A stretch of DNA of 64,000 nucleotides, taken from NCBI RefSeq assembly GCF_932526225.1, contig NC_064043.1, positions 11,265,821 to 11,329,820 on the forward strand, in the 5' to 3' direction. The notes under the pieces are model-generated. The model did not search any database. It was not told where the DNA came from and saw only the letters and a program-made list of their open reading frames with translations. The first letter of the stretch is position 1. Every line of letters begins with the position of its first letter. Source of the DNA: Nematostella vectensis (Eukaryota; Cnidaria; Anthozoa; Actiniaria; Edwardsiidae). Position numbers and translations under genes: made by a program. This document shows, piece by piece, positions 34,658 to 47,100 of the stretch.

Positions 34658-37600
34658 ATAATTATAACGGCTGCAGTTGCGGACACCTGTCATACTGAAC
34701 AAATTCCATGCTTGAGTTTTGTCTTACATTTAACATTTACTTTTTTTTACACAATAAAAAAGAAAAATACTTTTTTTGCCATTATGCTAAAATTATGCTT
34801 AAAATCTTCCCATTATACCGGGATCTTACTCGATGCTCATACTATGCCATTATGCTCGAAATTGTGCCGGCATAATGTATCTGACCCTATAGTTTCTTCT
34901 GCTTTTCAACTTGATCTCTCGATTCGAACTAATTATCATGTCCCTTGGGGGTTCGAGTTATCAAGAGTCAATTGCACATTGTTTTTTTCTTGTTCTATGC
35001 GATTTGAGTATTCTAAAGCAGAGATAACTCCCTTTTGAAAGTGAAAGGAAAGGGAACGTTCTGTCTAGATAGCCTCCTTCTGCCTTCGCAGCGGTGTTTG
35101 AGTACCAGACTACGCACGGCGTTAATAACACAGGAAACCTCCGCTGCATGAGCGCAAAGACCATCGCTGCAGGTGATACCGTAGAATATCCCTGGCGATA
35201 CAGCACCATTCTGCCCAGATAAAGCATGAAATCAACACCACAGTCTTATTCCCGATCTCTACCCCTGACACGTAAAGATAAGGCTGTCAGTGGTTCACCT
35301 AGCACTTGGTTCTTAGTGTCATCTTTGATATAAAGAAGACATCAAGGTAAAATTCAAAACTATTTTTTTTAGCTCAACCAATTAATAATAATGGACAGAA
35401 AACTGAGTACATTCATCCCACACTTGACAATTCCGGTAGTTAAGCGTTTGCTAGAAGGAAGCTTTGACGTTAGATGTCTAAGGGCACTGATATAATTAGA
35501 AACTGTGACCAAGCCTTTCAGGAAAACCCTAAGACTAATGAGCTTTTTAGCTGTTAACAATTTCGCATTCAATGTTTATGACAAGCGTGTGTAAATTGGC
35601 GCACTTTACCACGCGTACCTTATAAGATTTAGTGTATATGAAATCACTTTTAAAAAGAATTGATTTTCAACACGAATAGCTAATAATTTTCCCGATACCA
35701 CGTTGTAACTTTGGTCGCTGCCTCGACGATGTCTCAGGCACATCAAAATGTCGTTATCCAACATCTGTGTGCTCTTCAAATTTACAAAGAAACCGCAGAA
35801 GGGGAGAAAAAAAAAATGAAAATCCAACACTAGGTGAAACTATTAACAGTCATAAGATATCAGACATCTAATGGAAATACCAATGACAGAGACGCTATGC
35901 TGCGGTAAAATAATGTCCTGCAGACATTTCATATCGTGGTTGAGTGTTTTTCTTATTACATAGAACATAAATCTCTTGGGTACATACTGTCTGACTATTG
36001 TCTAGATGAAGCACAAAGCAGCCATTTATGCTGCTGAAATTGCAAGAGTGAATTAGGCAACGAAGGGTAAAATTACCTTAATGAGCTCAGAATGGGGGGG
36101 GGGGGGGCATAAATGGTAAGTTGTTGTTATTATAGCCAAAGTGATTAATAGTGGGGCTGTAAGCCCCAGTGAGCCTCAAGGGGGGAGGGGCTGGGTGTAT
36201 TCAAAGATGGCCTAAGTGAGTTGGGAGAGGGGATGAATTCACGTGATAGCCTACACAGGAGTTGAGGGGTGGATGGTTTTATCTAAGTTAGCTGAACCAG
36301 GGTTGCCCAGGGTTGTCCAGGGTTGTCCAGGGTTGTCCAGGGTTGTCCGGTAAGACGCTAAACTACACAGCAAAAGCGACAGAAGGAACAAACACCCATT
36401 ATAATGTACGTACTCAGTTTGTGTTTGTGTAAACAGTGTAAATGCTCTGTAAACGCGCAATGTTGAATAGAAGCAGTAAAGGAGTCTTAGTTAACGGAAC
36501 ATTTTAAGTAGATATTACGTGTATTATCATTTATAAAGACAATTTTCTGGGGTTGGGGAGAAAAATTAAAACAAAGATAATCGAGAACATTTTTGTATAA
36601 GAGCCCTTGACACAGACGCCCTTTATATTTATATTTCAGAAAAGATATGAAGCAGAGTCTCCCTCTTCGCTTAGTATTGCCTTGTTCATTACCTGGTCCA
36701 GCCTGAGACTAATTTGTGAAATACCATGTTAAAAAAAAACATTTCACAAACCAAACACATACTGCACATCTCTTCTCAATGATTTAATGCATTTTGAAAA
36801 AATTCCAGCAATTCAACTCTTTTTATATAACTTCCCCTGTTTCTTAGGATAATCAGACTTAGACAAAAGTAAGTGTGTCTAGAATCGTGTATACGGTCAC
36901 TTCTTCCCCCAGGGGAGGATCGCAAGTTTAAAGTAAAAAGTATTTTTATCCTTATTAATCAAGTGCCGACCAGACCATCAAGTTATTTTCAGTCAAGTTT
37001 GGGCATCTGGTTTTCAAACATCAATAAAGACTGATCAATGCGCTTTTAACGGCGAGCGAATTACGTCTCATTTATTTGCTTGCGGGCCACACTTTATTCA
37101 TGGAGAACAAAAGACAAGTGAGAGTTCCTGTTTTTCAAATTTTCTTTTTGCATTAAATTATCCATGTGTCAGAAACGGGAATCGTCTTGTAGATATTATC
37201 AGAGTCCCACCTATGAGATAAGATGTCGGTGTTTCTAATACTTCATTCTACTTGCATATAAGGTATCTAATCAATGATCAACACACTTAAAGCACACTGT
37301 TCGTAATCCGCAGTACAAAAGCGCTCATCAGAAAATAAACGCTGTACATGTACCAAAGATAAACGGGAATTGATCCATTATTTGCTAACTTACTCTGCGA
37401 TAGATTCTTAAACAAACATCATTACGCAAAAGGAAAACAGAGCTTTTAATTACGGCATTATAGATGGTGAACGGTATCTACCGTGCTATAAAATATCAAT
37501 CAGCACTTTGCTGAAAATTTGCTGAATATTTTATAAAATAATCAATAAAGAGTATTATGAGGTGGATATGTTAGCTGTTCTTTGGTTTCCGTTGTACCTT

Positions 37601-37739
37601 TTAACATGAGCTGTGCGTGGTACTATGGCTGTAATTCTAAAAGTCGTCATATCCGGCCCACATTCACTCGCGTGATCGACATGACATCTAGGCCTCTTCT
37701 GGAACTCCTCCCACTACTCAAACCTACCACTTGCACCAC
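34658..37739. other. Intergenic stretch, mostly featureless
   Basis: I see no gene I can support. One open stretch on the minus strand near 35050-35225 follows a possible acceptor (CTGGGCAG) and reads SPGIFYGITCSDGLCAHAAE in one frame; it could be an orphan or dead exon. A G-tract lies at 36093-36108 and a 12-bp minisatellite of GGGTTGTCCAGG units at 36299-36351. The rest is A/T-rich. Confidence 0.4.
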
Positions 37740-37747
37740 TATAAAAG
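37740..37747 (+). promoter_or_regulatory. TATA box of the GPCR gene
   Basis: TATAAAAG occupies 37740-37747, 41 bases before the ATG at 37788. This would place transcription start near 37770. It favours 37788 as the start codon, because an in-frame ATG at 37731 lies upstream of the TATA box. Confidence 0.5.
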
Positions 37748-37787
37748 AATTCATCAATCACTCGTACTACCTCAGATCAGTCAAGAC

Positions 37788-38897
37788 ATGGAAGCAAGCA
37801 ATACCACTAATATTTCACTGAATCAAACGGGTTGTGCTACGACCGACACAGTCGCCGAGACGATTATTAAAACTGTCGCACAATGTGCTCTCTTGTTGGC
37901 GTCGCTGGTTGGAAATGCCCTGGTGATCTTGGTGATTTACAGGGTGAAGAGCATGCGGACCACGGTCAACTATTTCCTTATGAACATGGCTGTATCTGAC
38001 CTTATCATTCCTGCCGTTGTGCTGCCTCGAGACATCCTCGAGACAAGCTCAGGGTCGGTGGCATGGCGCCTTAACGGAGGCTTAGGGGTCGCCACATGCA
38101 AGTTCGTGTACTTTTTATCTGATATCACTCCTTCGGTCTCTGTGCTCAGTCTAGTATTCATGACTTGCGATCGTTTCTGTGCCGTCGCTTTCCCGTTCAA
38201 AGCAAGCCTGATCCCCTCCGCGGTTCGTCGCTCCCTCATAGCCATCACCTGGCTTGTGTCCATGGCGTTTTTCGCGCCTTATTTTTACTCGTTTGAACTT
38301 GTACCCGGTGAAAATGGCGATGTGTTCTGCAGATTAACCTGGGGAGATAGGATCCACATCATTTTTATAACTGTCATTTGCTTGACTTTTATTGTGATCC
38401 CCTTTGCACTGCTAGCCAGTATTTACACCGCAATCCTAGTCATCCTTTACCGGAACCGCGGCACTGGCGAAGAGATGGAGCGCGAGAGAAAACGGCGGGA
38501 AAAGGTCAACAAAACAGTGATGAAACTCGCGCTTGCGATTGTACTGCTGTTTGCTTTGTGCTGGGGGCCTTACAATGGTGTGATTTTCACCATTGCTTTT
38601 GTTTGGCAAAATAAAATCCCTAGAACATGCAGTTTTTCGACCATATGGTTTATAGCAAGGTACTTGGCGTATAGCACATCGGCTCTTAACCCTCTTGTGC
38701 TATTTGCGCTCAACGAGAACTACAGAAACGGGCTGAAGCGAGTGCTTGGGATTCGCCGGAGTGCAGGTAATGATGAGACGACTTCGCGGTATCTAAGGCG
38801 AAAAGATAAGCGTAAACCGTCAGACTTACGAATGGTCACAAGCGCATCACTCCTGAAAAGCTGCGATGCGTCTAAAACGGCGACGGATAGTCTTTGA
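37788..38897 (+). CDS. Class A (rhodopsin-like) G-protein-coupled receptor, peptide-receptor type
   Basis: This intronless gene encodes 369 residues with seven membrane helices. The extracellular N-terminus has glycosylation sites (NTT, NIS, NQT). TM1 has GNALVILVIY and TM2 NYFLMNMAVSDLI with the conserved Asp. The TM3 cysteine is in ATCKFVYF and its partner in extracellular loop 2 is in VFCRLTW. The DRY box reads CDRFCAV, TM6 has FALCWGPY, and TM7 has ALNPLVLFALNENYR. A basic, Ser/Thr-rich tail of about 60 residues follows. Overall it resembles neuropeptide receptors of metazoans and should sit in the plasma membrane and signal through a G protein. Two deviations stand out: DRF for DRY, and a leucine where NPxxY has its tyrosine. 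The ligand cannot be named. The start was chosen from the TATA box position and the hydrophilic glycosylated N-terminus. Confidence 0.92.
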   Translation: MEASNTTNISLNQTGCATTDTVAETIIKTVAQCALLLASLVGNALVILVIYRVKSMRTTVNYFLMNMAVSDLIIPAVVLPRDILETSSGSVAWRLNGGLGVATCKFVYFLSDITPSVSVLSLVFMTCDRFCAVAFPFKASLIPSAVRRSLIAITWLVSMAFFAPYFYSFELVPGENGDVFCRLTWGDRIHIIFITVICLTFIVIPFALLASIYTAILVILYRNRGTGEEMERERKRREKVNKTVMKLALAIVLLFALCWGPYNGVIFTIAFVWQNKIPRTCSFSTIWFIARYLAYSTSALNPLVLFALNENYRNGLKRVLGIRRSAGNDETTSRYLRRKDKRKPSDLRMVTSASLLKSCDASKTATDSL

Positions 38898-39987
38898 GTA
38901 AGAGAAAACACGATTAATGAGCGAGATACGCACGAGAGAGGGCATGAAATAGCGTGATATCATGGAGACTACATTTTAGTGTCATTTATCATGTATTGAT
39001 AACTCGTATTCTTTTTTTATCAGTCTTGTTTTGTCGGTCATTTTAATTAATTAAGGCAGCAAGACAATGACAAGACAATGGGCAGTATTTTGTGGTATTT
39101 CTTAGTTTGTTTCACATTCACGCACCTTGACTCGATACATGTAACAGGAAGACAAGTATAGCACTTAGCGCGCGATTAGAGTTCTAATCCGATCCATGAA
39201 AATTAAGATTAAGTAGACACAACTACTATTCTCCGATAAAAAAAAATTCACATTAGGGCCTCTGTCAGAGGACTTCAAAAGACATCTCCAAGAGGCATAC
39301 TCAAAAGTAAAGACGATCCCGTGGATTAGAATTTGACCTCAAACCATAAAACGAACCGCTTTAACCTTACTGGAAAAGGAATCGGATTTTCCTCTAAATA
39401 TTATGACTTATCAAAAGAAAATAGGGTAGGGCCGGTAGAATTTCCATGGTAGCATAAGAAGTCGTGTTTGGGCCAGCTCATTTTGACTCCTAAAACTCAA
39501 CACATCGGGAAGTTTCTAGGTGTACATATATGAAAAATCACCAAGTAATATTTGGTTAGTTAATATTTATGTGACACTTCGACCAAACAAAATTTAATAA
39601 TGCAAAACCAAAAAAAAGTTTTTTTTAGGTTGCCGACAGTATTAGAAAGTTTGCCCTCTAGGTTTTATCATCTTTGGAAACAATAAACCACAAACTGCAA
39701 TCAGACTAATGCAACATGAGAACAATTTCCTAGAAATATGAAATATAAAAGGCTTTACGGGTTAAAACTGAGGTATTATTTTACATATTATTATAAGGGC
39801 ATAATTGATGTTCGAGGAGCCAAACCCCGAACTTAATTACCTCCTAAAACTCCTCGACAGACCGCGTTTAATGAGGCATTCCAGCTGCTCGAGCTTGATC
39901 AATAAAGAATGGAATTTTATCTTATTTGCACTAAAATAGTTGAAAAGGTTGAAAAAGGATGGTTCCTCCTTCTGGTGAAAACAATTA
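38898..39987. other. Intergenic stretch, no feature seen
   Basis: A/T-rich sequence follows the GPCR. I see no exon with splice support and no clear repeat in this interval. Confidence 0.4.
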
Positions 39988-40606
39988 AGGCCTATATTAA
40001 ATGGCGTGCCAGAGTCGCACCGTTCTGGTTTGGTAGAGGTTCGATCATAGAGCGGCTCCACAATAAACGTCGAACTTTGTGTTTGTTAACTCCCATGGGT
40101 ATGGACTATAATATAGTCCATAGCCCGTATGTAGCTCCTTGCCTCGCACTTTTCAGGGAATAGTGAAAATGGCTGCGTTTCGAAAATTACTACCTGAGAA
40201 CTCGACGGGTCGGGAACAGATGTGCAGCTCTTATTTCGGGGACACAAAATACGAGTGAAATGCCGTTTTGCAATAAATGCTCTTTTCCTGAACTTGATGA
40301 AAACGTAGCCTTTTCTTTATCCAATCTATTACGGCATGTAATCAATTCATTCTCCTCTTCCTATTAGACCATATTGCTCTGACCAAGAAGGCTTTTCTAG
40401 TCATTTCTAGTCTTCGTGTCTGTCCTCCATTTTAGCGCCATAAGACAAAGCAGCATGCATTTTGTGCCTAATGACTATATTGTTACACTCCATACCCATG
40501 GGAATTAACAAACACAAAGTTCGACGTTTATTGTGGAGCCGCTCTATTATCGAACCTCTACCGAACCAGAACGGTGCGACTCTGGCACGCCGTTAAATCT
40601 AGGCCT
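39988..40606. mobile_element. Long inverted repeat (118-bp arms) around an exon
   Basis: The left arm 39988-40105 and right arm 40489-40606 are reverse complements with few differences. Both begin AGGCCT and contain GTGCCAGAGTCGCACCGTTC, GAGCGGCTCCACAATAAACG and, at the inner edge, TCCCATGGGTATGGA. The shape is that of a foldback transposon of about 620 bp. Unusually, the first coding exon of a small gene (40169-40254) lies between the arms, so the left arm is where that gene's promoter should be and the right arm is in its intron. Confidence 0.8.
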
Positions 40607-40856
40607 GACTTAGTTATTACCTACTTAAGAAATGTCTTTCAGATTTAAAGAAACTAGCTTCTTTTTTTCTAGAAATCGTCGTATCGATGGAGACGAATAC
40701 ACGTTTCCTAAGAGCACGACAGTTTACCAAGACTACCAAAGAGCAAGGAAAGCGTTACCTCGATACCAAGAAAAACTAGTACAAACAAAGCAGAATTTTC
40801 CTTTCCGTGGTTTGACTTTTACAAATAAAAGAACAAGTAAATTAACAAAGATGTAG
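40169..40856 (+). CDS. Small two-exon gene, 89 residues, unknown function
   Basis: The gene model has exon 1 at 40169-40254 (start in GAAAATGGC, a good context) and exon 2 at 40673-40856, after the strong acceptor CTTCTTTTTTTCTAG. The phases agree (phase 2; the GAA codon is split), giving 89 residues and a TAG stop. AATAAA follows at about 40950. The protein is hydrophilic and basic, with no signal peptide and no membrane helix. Exon 1 ends with CSSYFGDTKYE, and exon 2 has GDEYTFPKSTTVYQDYQRAR and a basic tail. The many aromatic residues in short motifs recall small structural proteins, for example of cilia, but I do not recognise the family. The donor GTGAAA is weak, so the model rests mainly on phase, acceptor and poly(A) signal. 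Confidence 0.5.
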
Positions 40857-41887
40857 GGAGAGAACACCTGAGGAAGTACCTGCCGTAATATTGTACATAG
40901 GTAAAAAGCAACACTGTGTTGTGTCAACGTTTTTCTTTTAAAAAAGTCAATAAAGTTAATCACACTTTGACAAGTTCTCTTTTTTAATATAATATCAAAA
41001 ACGCTTATCGCGATTTGACATCATATGGATTTGGGAGATAACGAGAGTGGGCATATGTTCAAAACCTAACCAAAATAATATTTTGTAATAGAACTAACTT
41101 ACATGATTCTTTGGGAAAAGAGGGCATTTTGTAAAAGATACATGATAAAAAGGATTTTAGAAAAAAGGACATTTTGAAATAAATTTACCAAAAAAGGATC
41201 TAAATGGCATCTGGAGATCGCATCGGGTGTTTCTGAGTGTAAAAAAAAAAATAATAATAATAATAATAACTGTCTCAGGCATGATCTAGTATCCTCCAAC
41301 TCCTTATGATGGAATTGAAATTGCTGATAAAGCACAATGACTTATCCCATCCTTCTATTGTTTAGCTCGAGAATCGTTAACTTCTTATTATTGTTATCTT
41401 TACCATGTGAGTAGGTTGTTATAGGAATCCACTATTTCCTTTGAAGCTTGCTTTTCTACAGCTTAGACTAAAGAGCTACCACTCGTCGTCACCATGTGAG
41501 TAGGTTGCTATACGGATGCGATATTCTTACTTCTATTGAGGGGATTGGAAATTCCGGCCAGGGGTGAAGGGGTCAAACGCCCAGGAATTTTCAGGGGGTG
41601 GGGGGTGGGGAGGAGGGGTAATCGTCCGGAGCCGAAAAATCAGCAGGGTCTGGTTCGTGAAAAACGCGAATCTTCCAAAGACTGAAAGTTAGACAATCTA
41701 TTAGACAATAAAATATGCAATAAACGGTTAGATATTCTATGTCTTCTTGGATAAGGACGTTAAACCGTAGGTCCCGTCTCTCCAATACTACATTACACTA
41801 ATCTGAACCGGAGTGACGTAAAGAACCGCTGAGGACGCAACTAGAAACCCAGGCAGTGACCACCCTTAGTGACAAAACTTACATTCC

Positions 41888-41944
41888 TAACATTATTATT
41901 ATTATTATTGTTATTATTATTGTTGTTGTTGTTGTTGTTGTTGC

Positions 41945-42002
<58 letters not shown>

Positions 42003-42012
42003 ATTATTATTC

Positions 42013-42110
<98 letters not shown>

Positions 42111-42112
42111 GG
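41888..42112. repeat. Trinucleotide microsatellite (GTT)n / (ATT)n
   Basis: There are about 225 bp of ATT, GTT and ATT triplets with few interruptions. The poly-Leu and poly-Ile ORFs over it are artefacts. It lies just upstream of a LINE fragment, as often seen at LINE edges. Confidence 0.95.
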
Positions 42113-42264
42113 TGGGGGTACCGAATACTATATCTGGAAAATCCCGAGGGAAATTCCAGAGGGGTGGGGGGTCATACCACCGATCCCCATGATGGGAGGG
42201 GGGGGGGGGGGATATGGATATTTTCTGGAGCTACACGGCAAATTTCCACTTTCTTGGAGCTGAG

Positions 42265-43900
42265 GTCTTTTGTTACCAGTTTATGAAAAAGACAATCCTT
42301 CAAATGTGGAAAATTATCGCGGAATCACCTTGTCCTCATTGCCAGTGTTTACTGCAATTCTCAGCACACGTTTATATGATTACTTAATAAAAAATGAAAT
42401 ATTAAAACCAGAACAGATTCAGAAGGGGCCATAGCAGTATTATTTTCCTGTTTTGTAGATTTCTGAAAAGCATTCGATAGTATTCCAAGACAAAAACTAT
42501 TAAAAAAAAGTACAGAGCCACGGAATAAATGGTAATTCTTAGACGCCATTACTTCAATCTACTGTAAAGACTAATCATCGATCAAAATAGATGACATGAT
42601 CCCACCTCCGTTCCCTTGTCATGTCGGGGTCAAACAAGGCTGTATGCTATCTCCAACGCTATTTAATTTATATCTAAGCGACCTTAAAGACAACATGGAC
42701 GTTTGTAACAGGACATACAACGATGTCGAAAATGTATCCTGTATGCGGATTATCTAGTTCTGCTTGCAAAAACAGCAGATGACCTTCAGAAATACCTCAG
42801 TAAGCACGTAAGTTGAACGAATATTGTAGGGTCTGGGAATTAACCATCAATCTTGACAAAACTAAAACTATGATCTTTAATAATTGCGGAAAAAGTATGA
42901 ACAATTACCGTTTTAGTTTTAAGGGAAATCCTCTACAAAATGTCACCTCCTATAAGTACCTAGGAATTGTATTCAGCGCAATAGGTCACTTTAATGTCAC
43001 GAAGGAAGAAATTAAAAAAGGTGGCACTTAAAGCTCTTTACAAAATGAGAAAAGAGATGAACCTACACTTCAGAGAAGACTTAGATCTTACCTTACTTTT
43101 ATTCGAGGCTCTGATATCACCGATGTTATTATACGGAAGTGAAATTTGGGGATTAGATAAAGAAAAAGGCGCTGATAAAGAACCAGCAGAAATCGTCCAT
43201 ATGAAATTTCGTAAATGGCTGCTAGGAGTAAATAAATCATGCACAAACAACGCAGTCAGAGCGGAATTAGGCAGATTCCCGATGCAGGTAAAGTATAAAT
43301 TATTGGCTAAACCTAATTGCTCACCGGAGCAAACCCAAATTGGCGCGAAAGATCTACGCGACGCTAAATGAAAACGGCAATGCAGAATATTGGCATAAAA
43401 AATTAAAAGAAATGTTACATAGAATTGGCATGGGCGATATATGGACCCGTGTAGATGCGGGTCTTGATGGGGGAAATACTTCAAGATATTGGGTTCCAGG
43501 AATGGATATCAGATGTGAACTTTGATGTTAAAAAGACTCATCCAGGCAAAAAAGCAAACTAAGAACTTTTAGAAAATTTAAGACAAACTATGCCATTGAG
43601 GACTATCTCCGCCAAGTCACCAATAATAACCATAGGATTGCATTAACAAAATTAAGACTAAGTAACCACCAGCTCGAAATAGAAACAGGGCGCTATAAGA
43701 GACCCTACATACCTCCAGATGAGAAAATATGTGAATTATGCGAAGCAGGGATTGGGGATGAACAGCATTTTCTAACAATATGTCCGACTTTCCAGGGAAA
43801 AAAGAAAAGGAACTAATAGAGTATGCTGAGGCAGATGAAAAGGTAGAATTCAACAAAATGACAGCAATAGAGGTTTTCACTTTCTTATAAATTACCCCGG
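42265..43900 (+). pseudogene. Dead LINE retrotransposon, reverse transcriptase remnant
   Basis: Broken reading frames on the plus strand carry, in order, NPSNVENYRGITLSSLPVF (42280-42360), GVKQGCMLSPTLFNLYLSDL (about 42625-42690), LYADYLVLLAKTADDLQKYL (about 42735-42800), INLDKTKTMIF and KYLGIVFS (42840-42975), then ALISPMLLYGSEIWGLD (43110-43165). The C-terminal zinc-knuckle-like region is KICELCEAGIGDEQHFLTIC (about 43725-43785). That is the usual order of a LINE ORF2. The active-site YADD has become YADY, and frameshifts and stops interrupt the frame, so the copy is inactive. The 5' part (endonuclease) is missing. The clade cannot be set by eye. Confidence 0.85.
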
Positions 43901-44039
43901 AAAAAAACAGCAACACAAAAAGTTATTGCGAGGCATATCATCCACGAATGCTCCTGCATAATAAACAAACTAGTTTAATGAACGATTATTTGAAGGTTTC
44001 TGGTTCGTACGATTCATACGGAATTCATACCATTTTCAG

Positions 44040-44069
44040 CCAATAGGAGAGCCAGCTCGCATTACGTCA
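44040..44069 (+). promoter_or_regulatory. CCAAT box and CRE-like site before the recombinase-like gene
   Basis: CCAAT lies at 44040-44044 and TTACGTCA (the CRE/ATF core TGACGTAA on the other strand) at 44062-44069, 65-95 bases before the ATG at 44134. These are common elements of TATA-less animal promoters. Their use here is an inference. Confidence 0.4.
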
Positions 44070-44133
44070 TTACATCACAAAATTCCTCATTCATTCTCTA
44101 ACACCACTTCCCTGCTCTTATCTAAGCTTTAAC

Positions 44134-47100
44134 ATGGCTCCCAAAATGAGAAGCAGTAATGTTCTGCGTTATATTGAGAGTGCGGGACTCTCTGAGGATC
44201 TCAGCGAGTTTGAGAGTGAGAACGTATCGGCAGGGTCTCGCTTGGCCACCAAGAATGAGACGGCAGTTCATGTAGAGAGCACAGCTCGTCTATATGAACT
44301 CCGTCTCATTCAGATGGAGAAATTCGCCATACGAGAGAAGGACACGGCTATTCTTTTTGGTGAAAATAGCCGTCCATTTAGGGCGGCTACTATCAAGACC
44401 TTTCTCGGTAAGTGTAAAGTATGATGCTCTATCTAAATACTGTAAATGAGACTAAAAAAGAACGATCTAATAACTTACGTACGTAAAGTCTCAAGACCGG
44501 CGCACATGTTGAGGAAAATTTCACGTATTCACTCTGCTTACTGCCTCGCAAGGCCAAAAACGCACATTTTAAGCAGGAGATAATTATGTCACAGTTGCTT
44601 CAAGCAGGACATAATTTTGACACAGTTGCTTCAAGCAGGAGATGATTTTGTCTCAGTTGTTCGTGACACGTAACTTCGATCGGCGTCTGCACGCGTGACA
44701 TTTTCCTCACCGCGTTCGCCGGGCAAAGTTTAAAGTTTTACTTGCCCTAAAGCCGCTCTTTCATGATTTTAAGTTTACCTTATTTAGATGAAATAACTAT
44801 AGATTCAATCTATATCCTAGATAAACGTACTGCCCTGCTAGACCATCCCTGTTAATCTAGGCTAATACCAGGAGCGCCGGATTTTATAGGCGGCTTTGTT
44901 GTAAAATAATGCGGTAATAAGAAGTTCCTTCCAATTTCTTACAGATTCTACACTAACCCTACAGACCCTAGGCCATTTAGGTCGTTTATCATTTGCTTCC
45001 GATACTAACTGATTCAAGCCAGCTCAAAACTGGCTGATAAGGGGGAGGGAGGGCTGGTGTTAGAAGGGAGAATTATACAAGTTTGAAATGAGTTAGGGCT
45101 ATTATTAGTAAAGTTCAACAACCTCTATTAAACTGTGTACTGGTATAGAAATATTAGGTTAGGATAATGGAAATGCTCAAGACTGTCACTCATTATTCTT
45201 ACACATGCACTGAGGAAAGAGGTGTTATAAAAAGGAGGTTACATTTTAAAATGTCTGTATTCACTGTATTATCGATGGTAAGCATGCCCAAGGTGAGTGA
45301 GAGTTGAAAAACAAACGGGCACGAGAGAAAGAAACTTAAAAGAACCTAGGTTGCCTCGATGCTTTGTCGAAAAATTGCAAATAGCCGAATATCACATCAT
45401 TAAGTTTGTTTTGTTTACAAACAAGAAGTACTGTAAAACCCAAATTCAAATTTTAAAGTGCTTTTCTTTTCATTTCCTTGGTTTATTTTCCCAAGCTTCT
45501 AACAATGGATAGCCCGCCTATGTGCAATAAAAATTACTTCAATTTATTAATGCAATGTTGAATTTGAATTTTATTCTTCCGAAAGGGGTGTGGCTAAGCC
45601 TTTTTATATAGTGGTGGTCCTTGTTCAAGGAACATATTACTTTTCAAATTATTAAGGCTTTTTGAAATATCCAGTTCCCCAAATGGATCTATTCACACAT
45701 CTTTTGTGTTTGTGTTGATTTTATATAATTTGAACCTTAATAATTTTAAATATTGTAATTGCAAAAATTTACTCATTTGTTTTTATATTTTAGAATACTT
45801 AGGCGAACCGAAGGGCACCAAAATTGGCAGTCTCGCCTGCAAGGGTCTGGCGCCACCTTCAATAAAAGCATTAAGGTATTAATATTAATATTTTTAATAT
45901 TGAAATGTTAATGTTTATCCAGGTTTTTATTTTATTTATTTACTATATATTTTCATAGTTGGCTCTTCCAACAGAGATGGACGGGCAATTTTTTTTTGTC
46001 ATTTTTAAATTTTAAGCCCTGATTATATTTCATATAAACTCGTACAACATGTTTATAATGCTTTACACAATTCAAAGATTGCAAAACACTCACTACTCTT
46101 TTCTATTTTGTGTGCATAAAGTAGATATCTAACTCTCCCTTGCTGTACCTCTCGATATTGTGATATTTTCTGATACTGTGATTCTTGTTTATATCCAATG
46201 CTTATTCGAAAACAAAATAGACTATATTTTTCCTATTTACTTGCTTAATTGAATTATCACATATAAGATAAATTATAGATGTCTTCACTTTTTCTCTAAA
46301 CATAATATTGCATATAGTATCATATCTAGTAGCTAATAATTTTGAGATTAATTATGATATATTTTAATGACATATTTTAGTCTAGTTTGATGGTACAGTG
46401 ATTTTTAATGTGAGATATTTTACTCTAGTTTGATGGTTTAGTGACATCCATATTGATTAACTACACTTGATTTGGTATTTTGATTAAGACACTTTGCAAT
46501 AATATAATTGGTTAATGACTCTGTCATACAGATTCTGGATGCCGAAGTTTGGGCATGTTGGCCCATACAGTGAGCAAGTTAAAAGGGATCATGATGGGAA
46601 AATTATAGACATCATCCCAAAAGGGAACCCTATGGAGGATGCTGGTAAGTGTCTGTTATGATGATTATGACAGTATTCCTGTCAGCCTTATCATTATACC
46701 AGTACAAGAAACAGATTTTTGGACTGTCTTGTACTTGTAGCATAGCTGTCAACTCTCCCGCATTAGGCGGGAGTCTCAAGATTTATTTCTATCACGGAGG
46801 GTACAAGATGCAGGTTGCAGGTCGGCTGCAGGTTGAGTACAAAATGCAGGTCGGGTGATTACATTTTTTTTTTTTTTGCTTTATCTATTTCATACAAACT
46901 ACGGCTCACGTGACGCGTTAAAATATTGAATACTTAGATTCTCGTTTATTACTAAGCAATTATGTGACCTTGGGAATAAAGAATATCTTTCCAGTCAAGG
47001 TTTTATTTCTATCATTTTCTTTAAAGGTGTCAAGACATTGATACGTTCGCTAAATAAAAGGAAGCGCCGAACTTCTAGAAAAGACATGAGGGCCGGCATG

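Noticed and set aside
37970-38263. 97-residue minus-strand ORF
   Set aside because: Antisense shadow of the GPCR coding sequence.
41856-42263. 135-residue and 80-residue ORFs rich in Ile, Val and Leu
   Set aside because: Produced by the (GTT)n/(ATT)n microsatellite.
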